From contig JAKFVD010000003.1 of assembly GCA_021732365.1 (NCBI GenBank), positions 100,505-164,504 on the forward strand: a stretch of 64,000 bases of DNA, given 5' to 3'. The stretch is from Methylotenera sp. Lineage in GTDB: Bacteria; Pseudomonadota; Gammaproteobacteria; Burkholderiales; Methylophilaceae. Made by a program: the position numbers and the translations under genes. The notes beneath the pieces are model-generated. The model ran no database searches, was not told the DNA's origin, and saw only the letters and a program-made list of their open reading frames with translations. Shown here in pieces: positions 1 through 8,420 of the stretch (its first letter is position 1; each line of letters starts with the position of its first letter).

Positions 1-22
1 CCATTTATTTCCATATTTAAAG

Positions 23-682
23 TTAAGCTGTTTCGTCCGCTGATACTATTTTGCCAACCCACGTGTCAATATCAATCACACCTACTTTAGCGGCCTTTTG
101 TGCATCACTTTCAGAGATTACATCTTGTACAATATCGAGTTGCTTCCAGCCTGCCAATGGCGTTTCGCAATGTGCGCGTGGCACGTAGCGTGAGCTGCGC
201 ACTTTTTCATATTTTGGAATATAGCGCGGGCAGTTTTGCCATAGTTCAGATAATGCCACTGTGACAACAAATTCTGCTTCTTTGTAATACGCAAGCAAAG
301 CTGGGTCTTGCGAAAGCGTTGCCGTGCCTTGTACACGTAAACGGTTGGGTGTTTCAAACGAAATAAATAAAAGGCCAACTTGCGGGTTGGTGCTGATGTT
401 GCCGATAGAAAAAAACATACCGTTGCCATCGTAACTCGGGAAAATCAGCGTGGTACTGTCTAAAACTTTGACAAAGCCAGCATCGCCACCTTTATACGAA
501 ACGGTAGGGCGACCTTGGTGATCAATGGACGATAAATAAAACATTTCGACGCTTTCGATAAAGCCTTTTGCGCCATCGTCGAACTCGGTTTTACACACCA
601 ATTCTTCTACACGGTCTGCCATTTTACGTGTACCAAATTCGTCCTGCAGTTTGCGATGTTGTGCGCCATATAATCTACTCAT
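23..682 (-). CDS. FMN-binding split-barrel protein (pyridoxamine 5'-phosphate oxidase-like) in the fhc operon
   Basis: A 219-residue soluble protein with the layout of pyridoxamine-phosphate-oxidase-like flavin proteins: a helical N-terminus, then a beta-rich core (YLSSIDHQGRPTVSYKGG, then LIFPSYDGNGMFFSIGNIS, then VGLLFISF and RVQGTATL). The ATG at 682 has a good Shine-Dalgarno (GGGAG on the minus strand) and lies 22 bases after the fhcA stop, so it is very likely co-transcribed with fhcB-fhcA. These families bind FMN or F420 and act in oxidation/reduction or flavin storage; the substrate here cannot be read from sequence. In many methylotrophs fhcD and fhcC follow fhcA directly, so this gene may separate them; the next genes lie outside the window. 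The family call is firm, the function unknown. Confidence 0.8.
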   Translation of the reverse strand: MSRLYGAQHRKLQDEFGTRKMADRVEELVCKTEFDDGAKGFIESVEMFYLSSIDHQGRPTVSYKGGDAGFVKVLDSTTLIFPSYDGNGMFFSIGNISTNPQVGLLFISFETPNRLRVQGTATLSQDPALLAYYKEAEFVVTVALSELWQNCPRYIPKYEKVRSSRYVPRAHCETPLAGWKQLDIVQDVISESDAQKAAKVGVIDIDTWVGKIVSADETA

Positions 683-704
683 GCATTACTCCCTAAATAA
701 GCGT

Positions 705-2372
705 CTAGTTGCTTTGTGTATGTGTAATGACGCCACCACGACCATCTGAGGCGATTTCATCATTGGAAATTTTAAAGTTATCTAATTGAATCGTATGGTA
801 TTTATCGAAATATTGTGTTAAATCTTGTTCCACGCCAATATCAAACTCAGGTTTTGCAGTATGCGTTTTACCCCAAACTACTTTTACAACAACCCCGTTT
901 TTGACCACTAATTCGCCATCTTTAAAGACATAATCAGGCTTAGCAAACATGGCTTCGCGGTCTGGCTGGTCTGTATAAATGGTGATATCTGCAGCAGCGC
1001 CCGCGCTTAAACTGCCGCGATCGTTTAAGCCAATCAGTTTGGCGGCTCCCGCGCGTGTCATTATCGCGATTTCATACAATGAATATTCACGATTTAAACT
1101 GGTTAAGTTGCTCATCGCTTGCGCGTCTAAATTCAATTTGGCAAACGCTTCATTTCTAAAACTTTTATCCATTAGCAAGCGAATTAAATGTGGGTAGCTG
1201 GTAAAAGGCGCGCCATTTGGGTGATCGGTAGTCAGGAAAATCCGCCACGGGTCTTCAACGGATAAAAATATCTCTAAGCCAATCGCCCATTGCAGCGCAT
1301 TTACATAGTTTTCGTCGCGATATTTAAATGGCACCACGCCGCAGCCTGCATCGCATTCAATATCCATAATGACGGTTTTTTTAGGGCTGGCAAATTTAGT
1401 GTTTAAATGCTGCATCATGCTATCGCCAGAAGCGGTGACGGTTTGGCCGAATAAAATTTGCCCCACATCTGCTGTGATATGTTTGTTTTTATTCAACGCT
1501 TCTGAGATTTGCGCCGCGGCGGATGAGAATTTTTTATCTCCTTCAGTGCCGTAGCTATGGAATTGGATATGCGTGAGATGCATAGGCACGCCATCAGACG
1601 CACCCATGGTATCAAGCGTGGTTTGAAAATTACCCGCAGCCCCTAAATTATTGCAGTGCACATGCAATGGTTTAGCAATGCCAAGCTGCTGCACCGCAGT
1701 ACTTAAACTTTTAAGGATTTGGCGTGGCGAAACTTGATAATAACTGTGATTTTCATCCAGATTTAAACGGCGTTGGTTGAATTTAAATGCCGAAATTCCA
1801 CCAGGATTCACCACTTTAATGCCGATGGCTTGCGTGGCGTGTAACGTCCATGCGACATAATCGTTAATCGCTTTTTGGTCTGCTTTGCGACTTAAAAGTC
1901 GCAAAAAGTAGTCATCATTACCCAGCATCGCATAGCCGCCTTTGTCTATCATTGGCGTATCGGCCATTTCCAAGTGCGCTTGGCGGGCGTTAATCGGCAA
2001 AATCGCTGGTTCAAAAGCCGCGGTGTAGCCCATTTCAATATATCTGAAACCTGTATCTGCGGTATTTGGTGTGGCGTGATGACTGCAATTCGGTGTACAA
2101 ATATGCGCCTCAGGCTCACTATAATTTTTGGTTTCTTGAAACTCGGGCAACATCATGCGCGCAATATTCACCTTGCCGCCACCAATATGACTATGCATAT
2201 CAATCGCGCCAGCCATGACGATTTTTCCTGTTAAATCATAAGTTTGGCTAATTTTTTCTGATGCGTTTGGCTTAGCGATAATCTTGCCATCACGAATATA
2301 AATATCTTGTATAACCCCATCCGCGCCCATAACTGGGCAATAAAGTCTGCCATTTTTCAAATGCGTAATCAC
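705..2372 (-). CDS. fhcA: Formyltransferase/hydrolase complex subunit A (formylmethanofuran dehydrogenase subunit A homologue)
   Basis: A 555-residue amidohydrolase-fold protein, full length for FhcA/FwdA. Metal-site features are visible: HSH at residues 60-62 (AIDMHSHIGGG), a Lys in IKVVNPGG near 186 (the carboxylated-Lys position of the family), HVH at 237-239 and the Asp of TTDHPNG at 383. In the family this subunit hydrolyses formyl-methanofuran to formate, the last step of H4MPT-linked formaldehyde oxidation in the cytoplasm. The start is GTG and shares one base with the fhcB stop (TAGTG), indicating translational coupling. No N-terminal extension or truncation is seen. Confidence 0.97.
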   Translation of the reverse strand: MITHLKNGRLYCPVMGADGVIQDIYIRDGKIIAKPNASEKISQTYDLTGKIVMAGAIDMHSHIGGGKVNIARMMLPEFQETKNYSEPEAHICTPNCSHHATPNTADTGFRYIEMGYTAAFEPAILPINARQAHLEMADTPMIDKGGYAMLGNDDYFLRLLSRKADQKAINDYVAWTLHATQAIGIKVVNPGGISAFKFNQRRLNLDENHSYYQVSPRQILKSLSTAVQQLGIAKPLHVHCNNLGAAGNFQTTLDTMGASDGVPMHLTHIQFHSYGTEGDKKFSSAAAQISEALNKNKHITADVGQILFGQTVTASGDSMMQHLNTKFASPKKTVIMDIECDAGCGVVPFKYRDENYVNALQWAIGLEIFLSVEDPWRIFLTTDHPNGAPFTSYPHLIRLLMDKSFRNEAFAKLNLDAQAMSNLTSLNREYSLYEIAIMTRAGAAKLIGLNDRGSLSAGAAADITIYTDQPDREAMFAKPDYVFKDGELVVKNGVVVKVVWGKTHTAKPEFDIGVEQDLTQYFDKYHTIQLDNFKISNDEIASDGRGGVITHTQSN

Positions 2373-3604
2373 TACAGTAAAGCCTCTATCTGGGTAACGA
2401 CTTCACTTAATGTCAGTAGCTTATTCTCACGCACTTTCTTTAAAGGCAAAATCACAGCTGAATCCACTCTAAATGATGTGCCGACACAATCTAACCCTGG
2501 CGTAGCGATTGGAATAAAAACGTCAGGTATTTGCTCGAATGTTGTATTGGCATTGCCCAAAACAATCAAAGGAAAATCGGTTTTTCCTGGCAATTTATTA
2601 GCGCTAAAACTGTTTGTCCAAACCATCGCATCATGGTCAAATTTGTCATCATTCAGGCTAAAACCACTCAACCAAGTATTCGCATTATTGGCAGAAGTAT
2701 CGCCATCGCTGCCACCTAAGGATAATCCTGCCGCGCGGCTAGTTTGGCTATTTAATAAAGCAACCGTTTCGGTAATAGTTTGAATCGTTAACTCCGCATG
2801 CGCATAATCCAAATCTTTTGCAATCCAAGCCAGCACAGCGTATTTGGCTTGTTTTAATTTATCTGCAATTGCCAGTAAACCACTGACTTGAACGCCCGCG
2901 ACAGTTTGCATTTTTAACTTTTTGCCAGCAATCAATGCGCGTAAAACAGCCAGTATTTCAGGTAAATCAGATTGACTGCAATTGATTGAGGTTGGTTGTT
3001 TGCCATCTGGCGAAACGCCTGCTTGTGTATTCAGATTTTCGCCAATATAAATCACTTCGCGTTTACTAGAATCCGTAAACATCGCGCTAGAATCTTGACT
3101 TAACCATATAAAACGCTCAAAAAATCGCGTGTTATGCGACACGATATCGGTGCCAATACACATCAGCACATCCGCACGATTTTTCACTTCAGTTAACGTT
3201 GTCGTTTGCCAGCCTGTGCTTTGTAACACCGCCATATTGCGCGCCATACTTTCGCTGTTTAAATGTTGTAGATGACCATTGGTTTTTTGCGCAAGCGAAT
3301 AAACCGCCCTAAAACCTTGTACATCGCTGCTTAAACCGGCAAACAAAGGGTTTTTGCTGGATTTTAATAATGTTACCGCGTGAGAAATCGCTTGCTGTAA
3401 AGTGACCGATTCGCCATTGATCTTTGGGGTTGTTTCGCCCAAAGGCTGTTCAAAAAACTGAATACTTTTAGTACAGTTTGTGTTTAAAACTTTGATGCCA
3501 GACTGCTTTATTTCAAGCGACATATCGTCACACAACAAGCCGCAGGCGGGGCAGGTGGCAACGACTTTTTTATTGTCTTGTTGAGTGTTCGATGAAATCT
3601 CCAT
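2372..3604 (-). CDS. fhcB: Formyltransferase/hydrolase complex subunit B (formylmethanofuran dehydrogenase subunit B homologue)
   Basis: About 410 residues, homologous to the molybdopterin-binding subunit of archaeal formylmethanofuran dehydrogenase. The N-terminal CPACGLLCDD motif of the family is kept. The later stretch that in archaea carries the catalytic Cys/Sec (here around HLNSESMARNM) has no Cys, as known for bacterial FhcB, which supports a hydrolytic complex rather than a redox enzyme. I chose the ATG at 3604; a TTG at 3622 would add six residues (MWQNLN) and neither start has a strong ribosome site. It is the first gene visible of the operon and is divergent from the DUF2721 gene, so the promoter should lie in 3605-3720. 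Confidence 0.95.
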   Translation of the reverse strand: MEISSNTQQDNKKVVATCPACGLLCDDMSLEIKQSGIKVLNTNCTKSIQFFEQPLGETTPKINGESVTLQQAISHAVTLLKSSKNPLFAGLSSDVQGFRAVYSLAQKTNGHLQHLNSESMARNMAVLQSTGWQTTTLTEVKNRADVLMCIGTDIVSHNTRFFERFIWLSQDSSAMFTDSSKREVIYIGENLNTQAGVSPDGKQPTSINCSQSDLPEILAVLRALIAGKKLKMQTVAGVQVSGLLAIADKLKQAKYAVLAWIAKDLDYAHAELTIQTITETVALLNSQTSRAAGLSLGGSDGDTSANNANTWLSGFSLNDDKFDHDAMVWTNSFSANKLPGKTDFPLIVLGNANTTFEQIPDVFIPIATPGLDCVGTSFRVDSAVILPLKKVRENKLLTLSEVVTQIEALL

Positions 3605-3720
3605 GTTAAGATTTTGCCACAATTCAGCTGACTCATCAGCTAATTCGTAGTGTTGATTAGTTGCTTTTAACTTTTATTCGATACCGTTAGAATAAGTTAA
3701 CCATTCAAAAAGCACAAAAA

Positions 3721-4155
3721 ATGCAAATTATTGCCGAAAATTTAACCAACGTCGCACATGTGATTCAACTAGCGGTTGCGCCTGTGTTTTTACTCACTGG
3801 CATCGGCGCGATTTTAAGCGTGCTGACGGGTAGATTGGGTCGATTAGTCGACCGTTTTAGGGTATTAACCGAAACAGATGTTGCATTGCCGCCAGCAAAG
3901 TCACGCGAACTATCCATATTATCGGTGCGTGCCACTTGGGTACATTGGGCAATCACGCTGTGCACCGCTTCTGCGTTGTTTGTTTCGCTAGTCATCGGCG
4001 CATTATTTGTTGGCGCAGTTGCTGGCGTCAATCCATCACGCATAGTGTCCATTTTATTTATTGTAGCCATGACTAGCTTAATTATTGGCTTAGGCTGCTT
4101 TTTACGCGAGATTTCACTATCGGTGCATATTTTCGATTTGGGTAAAGATAAATAG
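3721..4155 (+). CDS. DUF2721 family small membrane protein
   Basis: A 144-residue protein with three hydrophobic segments: about residues 15-33 (IQLAVAPVFLLTGIGAIL), 75-100 and 108-130. The signature IQLAVAPVFLLTGIGA followed by a basic GRLGRLVDR segment is typical of DUF2721. The family has no established function; it is widespread in Proteobacteria as a stand-alone inner-membrane protein. It is divergent from fhcB and convergent with the TSUP transporter; no terminator is evident in the 28 bases between the two stops. Confidence 0.85.
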   Translation: MQIIAENLTNVAHVIQLAVAPVFLLTGIGAILSVLTGRLGRLVDRFRVLTETDVALPPAKSRELSILSVRATWVHWAITLCTASALFVSLVIGALFVGAVAGVNPSRIVSILFIVAMTSLIIGLGCFLREISLSVHIFDLGKDK

Positions 4156-4183
4156 TCAAGACAGGATAGTACTCATTGCACTA

Positions 4184-5215
4184 CTACTTGAACTTTAGTT
4201 TTTTGACTAATTGATTTTGCGCATTGTAAAAATAAGCTTCATAGGATATTTTTCTAATCGAATAAACTTTCTCGATCACAACTCGAGTTGCCAAAGGCTG
4301 CTGGCTAGATACAAAAGCTTGCCTTTCGATTGAGAGGGCAGTAAATGGGATTAACTTTTCAAACTCAAATCCCTCACCATACTTAAATTCAATGGTGTAA
4401 ATTAAATCACCCCAGCTTAACGCCGTATCAAAACCTTTCGCAAGCCGAATTAACTCAATATTAGGGTTGTGCGCTGCTTGAATTCTCACCACAGCACTGT
4501 TAAACATCAACACGCCAGCTACTACCATCGCTGCATAGCCCATTTTACTAAATAACTTTACTGAAATTTTTGGCAGCACATACTTCATCATAACAGTAGA
4601 GGCTATGGCAGCAATTGCAACTACAACGCCAATCTGCAGTGCTTTTAGTGTGAATAAGCCTAACCAAGCATATAAAAATAACTTGATGATATGCAGAATT
4701 ACTTCATTAGCAGCGCGCGTAGCAACAATCTCTTCTTTACTTAAACCAAAACGAAAATACACACGATTAAATAACACGCCAACCGCGCCTGTTAAGCCAG
4801 AGATAAATCCAGCCAACAACCCTACTATACCCAGCCAAAATTTAGATAATGAATTTTCGGGTTTGTCTACGTTAGATTTTTTAAATAAATAAGGCAGGTT
4901 GGAGATAAGAAAAATCGCCATGCACAATTCAATATACATTGGGTTTAAATAACTTAATAACCACGCGCCAAAGACCACGCCAGGTATCGCGGCTGGCAAG
5001 AATATCTTCACTATCTGCCAGCGAATGCTTTTATAAAACAACCCAATTTTTGTAATAGAACTTATAGAAGTGCCGACCGAAAGAGCCGCTGGAACTTGTG
5101 CGGCAGCTAATGAGAACCCCAAAATAGGGATGAGCAAAAGCCCTGCGCCACCGCCACAAATTAAACTAACTGAGAATGCCAGCAACGCGGCAATGAAGAT
5201 AATGAGGTAATCCAT
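4184..5215 (-). CDS. TSUP (TauE/SafE, DUF81) family transporter with an extra C-terminal domain
   Basis: The first ~245 residues hold the hydrophobic helices of the TSUP family, with the N-terminal Gly-rich GGGAGLLLIPILG and the second-half LTGAVGVLFNRVYF motif. TSUP proteins export or import sulfite, sulfoacetate, taurine-related compounds or other small anions; substrate is not predictable. About 95 further hydrophilic, beta-looking residues follow (from RIQAAHNPN to the end), which ordinary TSUP proteins (around 250 residues) lack. I chose the ATG at 5215 (MDYLIIF); a TTG at 5224 would add three residues. It stands alone between a convergent neighbour and a terminator. Confidence 0.88.
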   Translation of the reverse strand: MDYLIIFIAALLAFSVSLICGGGAGLLLIPILGFSLAAAQVPAALSVGTSISSITKIGLFYKSIRWQIVKIFLPAAIPGVVFGAWLLSYLNPMYIELCMAIFLISNLPYLFKKSNVDKPENSLSKFWLGIVGLLAGFISGLTGAVGVLFNRVYFRFGLSKEEIVATRAANEVILHIIKLFLYAWLGLFTLKALQIGVVVAIAAIASTVMMKYVLPKISVKLFSKMGYAAMVVAGVLMFNSAVVRIQAAHNPNIELIRLAKGFDTALSWGDLIYTIEFKYGEGFEFEKLIPFTALSIERQAFVSSQQPLATRVVIEKVYSIRKISYEAYFYNAQNQLVKKLKFK

Positions 5216-5270
5216 GTAGAACAATTCTATATATATTTTGTGAATAATTCATAAAATATAACTATTAAAA

Positions 5271-5302
5271 ACAAAAAAAGAGGCTTGAGCCTCTTTTTTT
5301 GT
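5271..5302 (-). terminator. Rho-independent terminator of the periplasmic-protein gene
   Basis: A perfect 14-base-pair stem (ACAAAAAAAGAGGC with GCCTCTTTTTTTGT) around a TTGA loop, with a T-run on both strands. It lies 42 bases beyond the stop of the 5344-5649 gene and upstream of the TSUP gene, so it insulates the two minus-strand genes. Confidence 0.92.
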
Positions 5303-5343
5303 TTACACACTTTTGCGAAACTATAAGCTATAAATAAAATCAG

Positions 5344-5649
5344 TTATTTTTTGCCACATTTAGCTGGTTTGGCAGATTCAATTTCTTTCACAATACCTTT
5401 GTCATGCTCAACTTCAACACATGAGCCAACAACTAACGGGCCGTGATCATTGTCGATTTCTGTTTTATCAGTCACTTCAATTTGCTGTCCGCTAACAACC
5501 CAAATGCCTGGGTTTTCAGTCGGACGGCTTTCAACCGTGCCATAAAACTCTTCATCTGCAAAAGCTGGGCTGCTCAACGCAAAACAGCTGGCTGCAATTA
5601 ATAAACCTGCTTTTAATGAAAAAAGTGGATTGGTTTTTGTGGTATTCAT
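5344..5649 (-). CDS. Small periplasmic protein, DUF5666-like
   Basis: A 101-residue exported protein. A classical signal peptide (basic MNTTKTNPLFSLK, hydrophobic AGLLIAASCFALSS, cleavage after AFA near residue 31) precedes a ~70-residue beta-rich domain: GTVESRPTENPGIWVVSGQQIEVTDKTEID, then GSCVEVEHD. This resembles the short OB-like DUF5666 domain, though the match is by eye. Two Cys (in GSCVEVE and AKCGKK) could form a disulfide. The ATG at 5649 has a strong AGGAG site 6 bases upstream. Single-gene unit with its own terminator. Function unknown. Confidence 0.75.
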   Translation of the reverse strand: MNTTKTNPLFSLKAGLLIAASCFALSSPAFADEEFYGTVESRPTENPGIWVVSGQQIEVTDKTEIDNDHGPLVVGSCVEVEHDKGIVKEIESAKPAKCGKK

Positions 5650-5962
5650 ATCGTTCTCCTAATTTATGCTGTGCCATTCAGTGTTTTTGCCCAACCTTTG
5701 TGTTTAAAGCTGAGCTACGTTAGGCATCTTAATCGGCGTTATTCAAGCAACATATAGGATAAATGCGGTTTTTTTTGTAGGAATTGATGAAGTGTTTAAG
5801 CGGTTTACAAAATAAACGGATGTTAAATTCCTTTAGTTGAGTTTATTTTGGGATGTAAACAATATATTTTTAGGTTTATCAAATGCATCAAAAATGCTAG
5901 AATCTGCACCTTTCTAAGTCGTTATTTTAATTATTTTTCTTTTAAATCTTGTGGAGTTTCAA
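5650..5962. other. Intergenic region between the divergent periplasmic-protein gene and ndk
   Basis: About 310 bases, strongly AT-rich towards ndk. It must contain two divergent promoters. I see no long repeat, no RNA gene and no clear operator. A GTGGAG Shine-Dalgarno at 5951-5956 serves ndk and should not be taken as a GTG start. Confidence 0.6.
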
Positions 5963-6367
5963 ATGGCAGTAGAACGCACCCTTAGCATTATCAAACCAGA
6001 TGCAGTAGCAAAAAACGTGATTGGTCAAATTTATACGCGTTTTGAAAACGCTGGTTTAAAAATTGTGGCAGCAAAAATGACACAATTAAGCAAAGCCGAA
6101 GCTGAAGGCTTTTACGCAGTGCACGCAGCACGTCCATTCTTTAACGATTTAGTTAAATTTATGATTTCTGGCCCAGTGATTATTCAGGCTTTAGAAGGCG
6201 AAAATGCTGTATTGAAACACCGCGACCTAATGGGTGCAACGAATCCTAAAGAGGCGGCTGCTGGTACGATTCGTGCAGATTTTGCTGAAAGTATCGATGC
6301 AAATGCAGTGCATGGTTCTGATTCAGCAGAAAATGCTGCAATCGAAATTAAATACTTCTTCGGCTAA
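5963..6367 (+). CDS. ndk: Nucleoside diphosphate kinase
   Basis: A 134-residue protein with the complete NDK fold: [11 protein letters not shown] at the start, the catalytic His in [12 protein letters not shown], and the RADFAES segment. It transfers gamma-phosphate between nucleoside triphosphates and diphosphates through a phosphohistidine. It ends at IEIKYFFG, a few residues shorter than the E. coli enzyme, which is within family range. The start is the ATG at 5963, placed by the GTGGAG site just upstream. It heads the conserved run ndk-rlmN-pilW-rodZ-ispG-hisS, though a structured repeat separates it from rlmN. Confidence 0.97.
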   Translation: MAVERTLSIIKPDAVAKNVIGQIYTRFENAGLKIVAAKMTQLSKAEAEGFYAVHAARPFFNDLVKFMISGPVIIQALEGENAVLKHRDLMGATNPKEAAAGTIRADFAESIDANAVHGSDSAENAAIEIKYFFG

Positions 6368-6370
6368 AAT

Positions 6371-6470
6371 TAACGTCGCTATGCAGCGTTGCAAGTTAAA
6401 AATCTCTCCGCACATATTTCATATATGCTTCGTCGAAATTTTCAACTTGCGCCTTGCCTAGCCTAGCTAA
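6371..6470. repeat. Palindromic extragenic element between ndk and rlmN
   Basis: A small hairpin CGCT-ATGC-AGCG (6377-6388) precedes a long imperfect inverted repeat whose arms are 6391-6403 (GCAAGTTAAAAAT) and 6438-6450 (ATTTTCAACTTGC), closing on a central CATAT/ATATG palindrome. It is followed by GCCTTGCCTAGC. The same layout recurs, with different arm sequences, beside the 4.5S RNA gene at 50829-50947. It may act as a terminator/attenuator or mRNA 3'-end stabiliser for ndk. Confidence 0.7.
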
Positions 6471-6513
6471 TTGAGTATTGATAGAAAATTGAATATTGAA
6501 AGAAAAGTAATCA

Positions 6514-7629
6514 TTGGTTAATTTACTAAATTTTAATCAACCACAACTCGCCGATTACTTTGTTAGTATCGGCGAGAAGCCTTTTCGCGCCAAGCAATTG
6601 ATGCGCTGGATGCATCATTTTGGTGTGCATGATTTTGCGCAGATGACAGATATTGCCAAAAATTTACGTGAAAAATTAGTGTTAAGTACTGAAATTACTT
6701 TGCCTAATGTGCAGTTAGAGCAGGTTTCAAATGATGGTACACGCAAATGGTTAATCGGCACGGATGATAAAAATGGTGTGGCTAATAGTATCGAAACCGT
6801 GTTTATTCCAGAAGATGATAGAGGTACTTTGTGTATCTCTAGCCAAGTAGGTTGTGCACTGGCTTGTACGTTTTGCAGTACAGGCGCGCAGGGTTTTAAC
6901 CGTAATTTAAGTGTTTCTGAAATCATCGGTCAACTAGCAATCGCCAACAAATCACTACGCAGTGAGTCGGGTTACGATTTACTTTCGGCGAATGACCGCA
7001 TTATTTCAAATGTGGTGATGATGGGTATGGGCGAGCCGCTCACTAATTACGATAATGTGGTCACCGCGATGCAGATTATGCTGGATGATAGCGCCTATGG
7101 CTTGAGCCGCCGTCGCGTGACGCTTTCAACCTCGGGAATCGTACCAGCGATGGATAGGTTAAAAGAAGATTGCCCCGTAGCGTTAGCCGTATCACTGCAT
7201 GCGCCAAACGATGCGTTGCGTGATGTGATTGTGCCGATTAATAAAAAGTACCCTATTAAGGATTTGATGGCAGCATGCAATCGTTATTTAGAGCGCGCCC
7301 CGCGTGATTTTGTAACGTTTGAATATGTGATGTTGGACGGTGTAAACGATACGGTTGAGCACGCGCATCAATTATTAGATGTGATTAAAAGCGTGCCATG
7401 CAAGCTTAATCTGATTCCATTTAATCCGTTCCCTAATAGTGGTTACGAAACATCCAAACCTAGCCATATTCGTGTGTTCCGTGATATTTTAATGCAAGCA
7501 GGCTATGTGGTGACTGTGCGTAAAACGCGCGGCGACGATATAGACGCTGCTTGTGGTCAATTGGCTGGTAAAGTGTTAGATAAAACCAAACGGACACTTA
7601 AAAGTATTCCAATAGAGGCGGTTGCATAA
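6514..7629 (+). CDS. rlmN: Dual-specificity rRNA/tRNA adenine-C2 methyltransferase RlmN
   Basis: A 371-residue radical-SAM enzyme that methylates C2 of A2503 in 23S rRNA and A37 in some tRNAs. The cluster-binding CxxxCxxC is CALACTFC at residues 114-121, and the C-terminal Cys in [13 protein letters not shown] is the methyl-carrying residue of the family. The start must be TTG at 6514: an in-frame stop lies at 6508 and the next Met would remove the conserved N-terminus [14 protein letters not shown]. Its stop overlaps the pilW start by one base (TAATG). Confidence 0.97.
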   Translation: MVNLLNFNQPQLADYFVSIGEKPFRAKQLMRWMHHFGVHDFAQMTDIAKNLREKLVLSTEITLPNVQLEQVSNDGTRKWLIGTDDKNGVANSIETVFIPEDDRGTLCISSQVGCALACTFCSTGAQGFNRNLSVSEIIGQLAIANKSLRSESGYDLLSANDRIISNVVMMGMGEPLTNYDNVVTAMQIMLDDSAYGLSRRRVTLSTSGIVPAMDRLKEDCPVALAVSLHAPNDALRDVIVPINKKYPIKDLMAACNRYLERAPRDFVTFEYVMLDGVNDTVEHAHQLLDVIKSVPCKLNLIPFNPFPNSGYETSKPSHIRVFRDILMQAGYVVTVRKTRGDDIDAACGQLAGKVLDKTKRTLKSIPIEAVA

Positions 7630-8396
7630 TGGTAGGTATGATGAAAATGTTAGTGATTGTATTAGCGGCTTTGCTGCTAGCTGCTTGCGCTTCAAGTAGT
7701 CAGACTGGTAACAGCACTAATTACAGTGAAACTGCCTTAACGGAGCGCGCCCGTGCTCATAGCGATTTGGCTGCTGCCTATTTTCAGCAAAACAAATATG
7801 AAATTGCATTAACTGAATTTACAGAAGCCATCAAAATTGACCCCACTTACTCGCCTGCATATAACGGTCTTGGTTTAGTTTATGCGGCTTTGGGTGAAGA
7901 TGCCAAAGCAGATGCAAATTTTTTAAAAGCGATTCAGGTTCAACCAAATAGCTCAGAAGCGCACAATAATTATGGTAGCTTTTTATGTGCTAGAAAACGC
8001 TACGATGAATCCATTCCGCACTTTCTGGCAGCAGTAAAAAACCCGCTTTACGCTACGCCTAATCTCGCATATGCCAATGCAGGCATCTGCTCAGCGCGTA
8101 AAAACGATATTAAAAGTGCAGAGATTTATTTGACTAAAGCATTGCAAATACAGCCATTAACCTATTCTGCGGCTTATCAATTAGCTGATATTCAATTTAA
8201 GCGTAATGATATTAATGCAGCAAAAGTCACTTTGCAAAATGTGTTAATCGCCTCGCCAACACCTGAATCATTATGGCTTGCCATCAAAATTGAACGTATA
8301 TTGGGCGGGCGAGATAATGAAGCGAGTTATGCCTTACAGTTGCGTCGGCAATTTCCTGGCTCTGCACAAACAAGCTTATTATTAAGTGGTCAATAA
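7629..8396 (+). CDS. pilW: Type IV pilus biogenesis lipoprotein PilW/PilF (TPR protein)
   Basis: A 255-residue outer-membrane lipoprotein: signal peptide with lipobox LAAC and lipidated Cys20, then about five tetratricopeptide repeats (for example ARAHSDLAAAYFQQNKYEIAL and AYNGLGLVYAALGEDAKA). In the family it is the pilotin that takes the PilQ secretin to the outer membrane. It is coupled by a one-base overlap to rlmN and precedes rodZ, the order conserved in beta- and gammaproteobacteria. Confidence 0.93.
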   Translation: MVGMMKMLVIVLAALLLAACASSSQTGNSTNYSETALTERARAHSDLAAAYFQQNKYEIALTEFTEAIKIDPTYSPAYNGLGLVYAALGEDAKADANFLKAIQVQPNSSEAHNNYGSFLCARKRYDESIPHFLAAVKNPLYATPNLAYANAGICSARKNDIKSAEIYLTKALQIQPLTYSAAYQLADIQFKRNDINAAKVTLQNVLIASPTPESLWLAIKIERILGGRDNEASYALQLRRQFPGSAQTSLLLSGQ

Positions 8397-8420
8397 TTAT
8401 TGATAGTGGTTAAGGATAAT

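Noticed and set aside
2307..2783. A 158-codon open frame opposite fhcA/fhcB
   Set aside because: It crosses the junction of two certain genes on the other strand and shows no domain.
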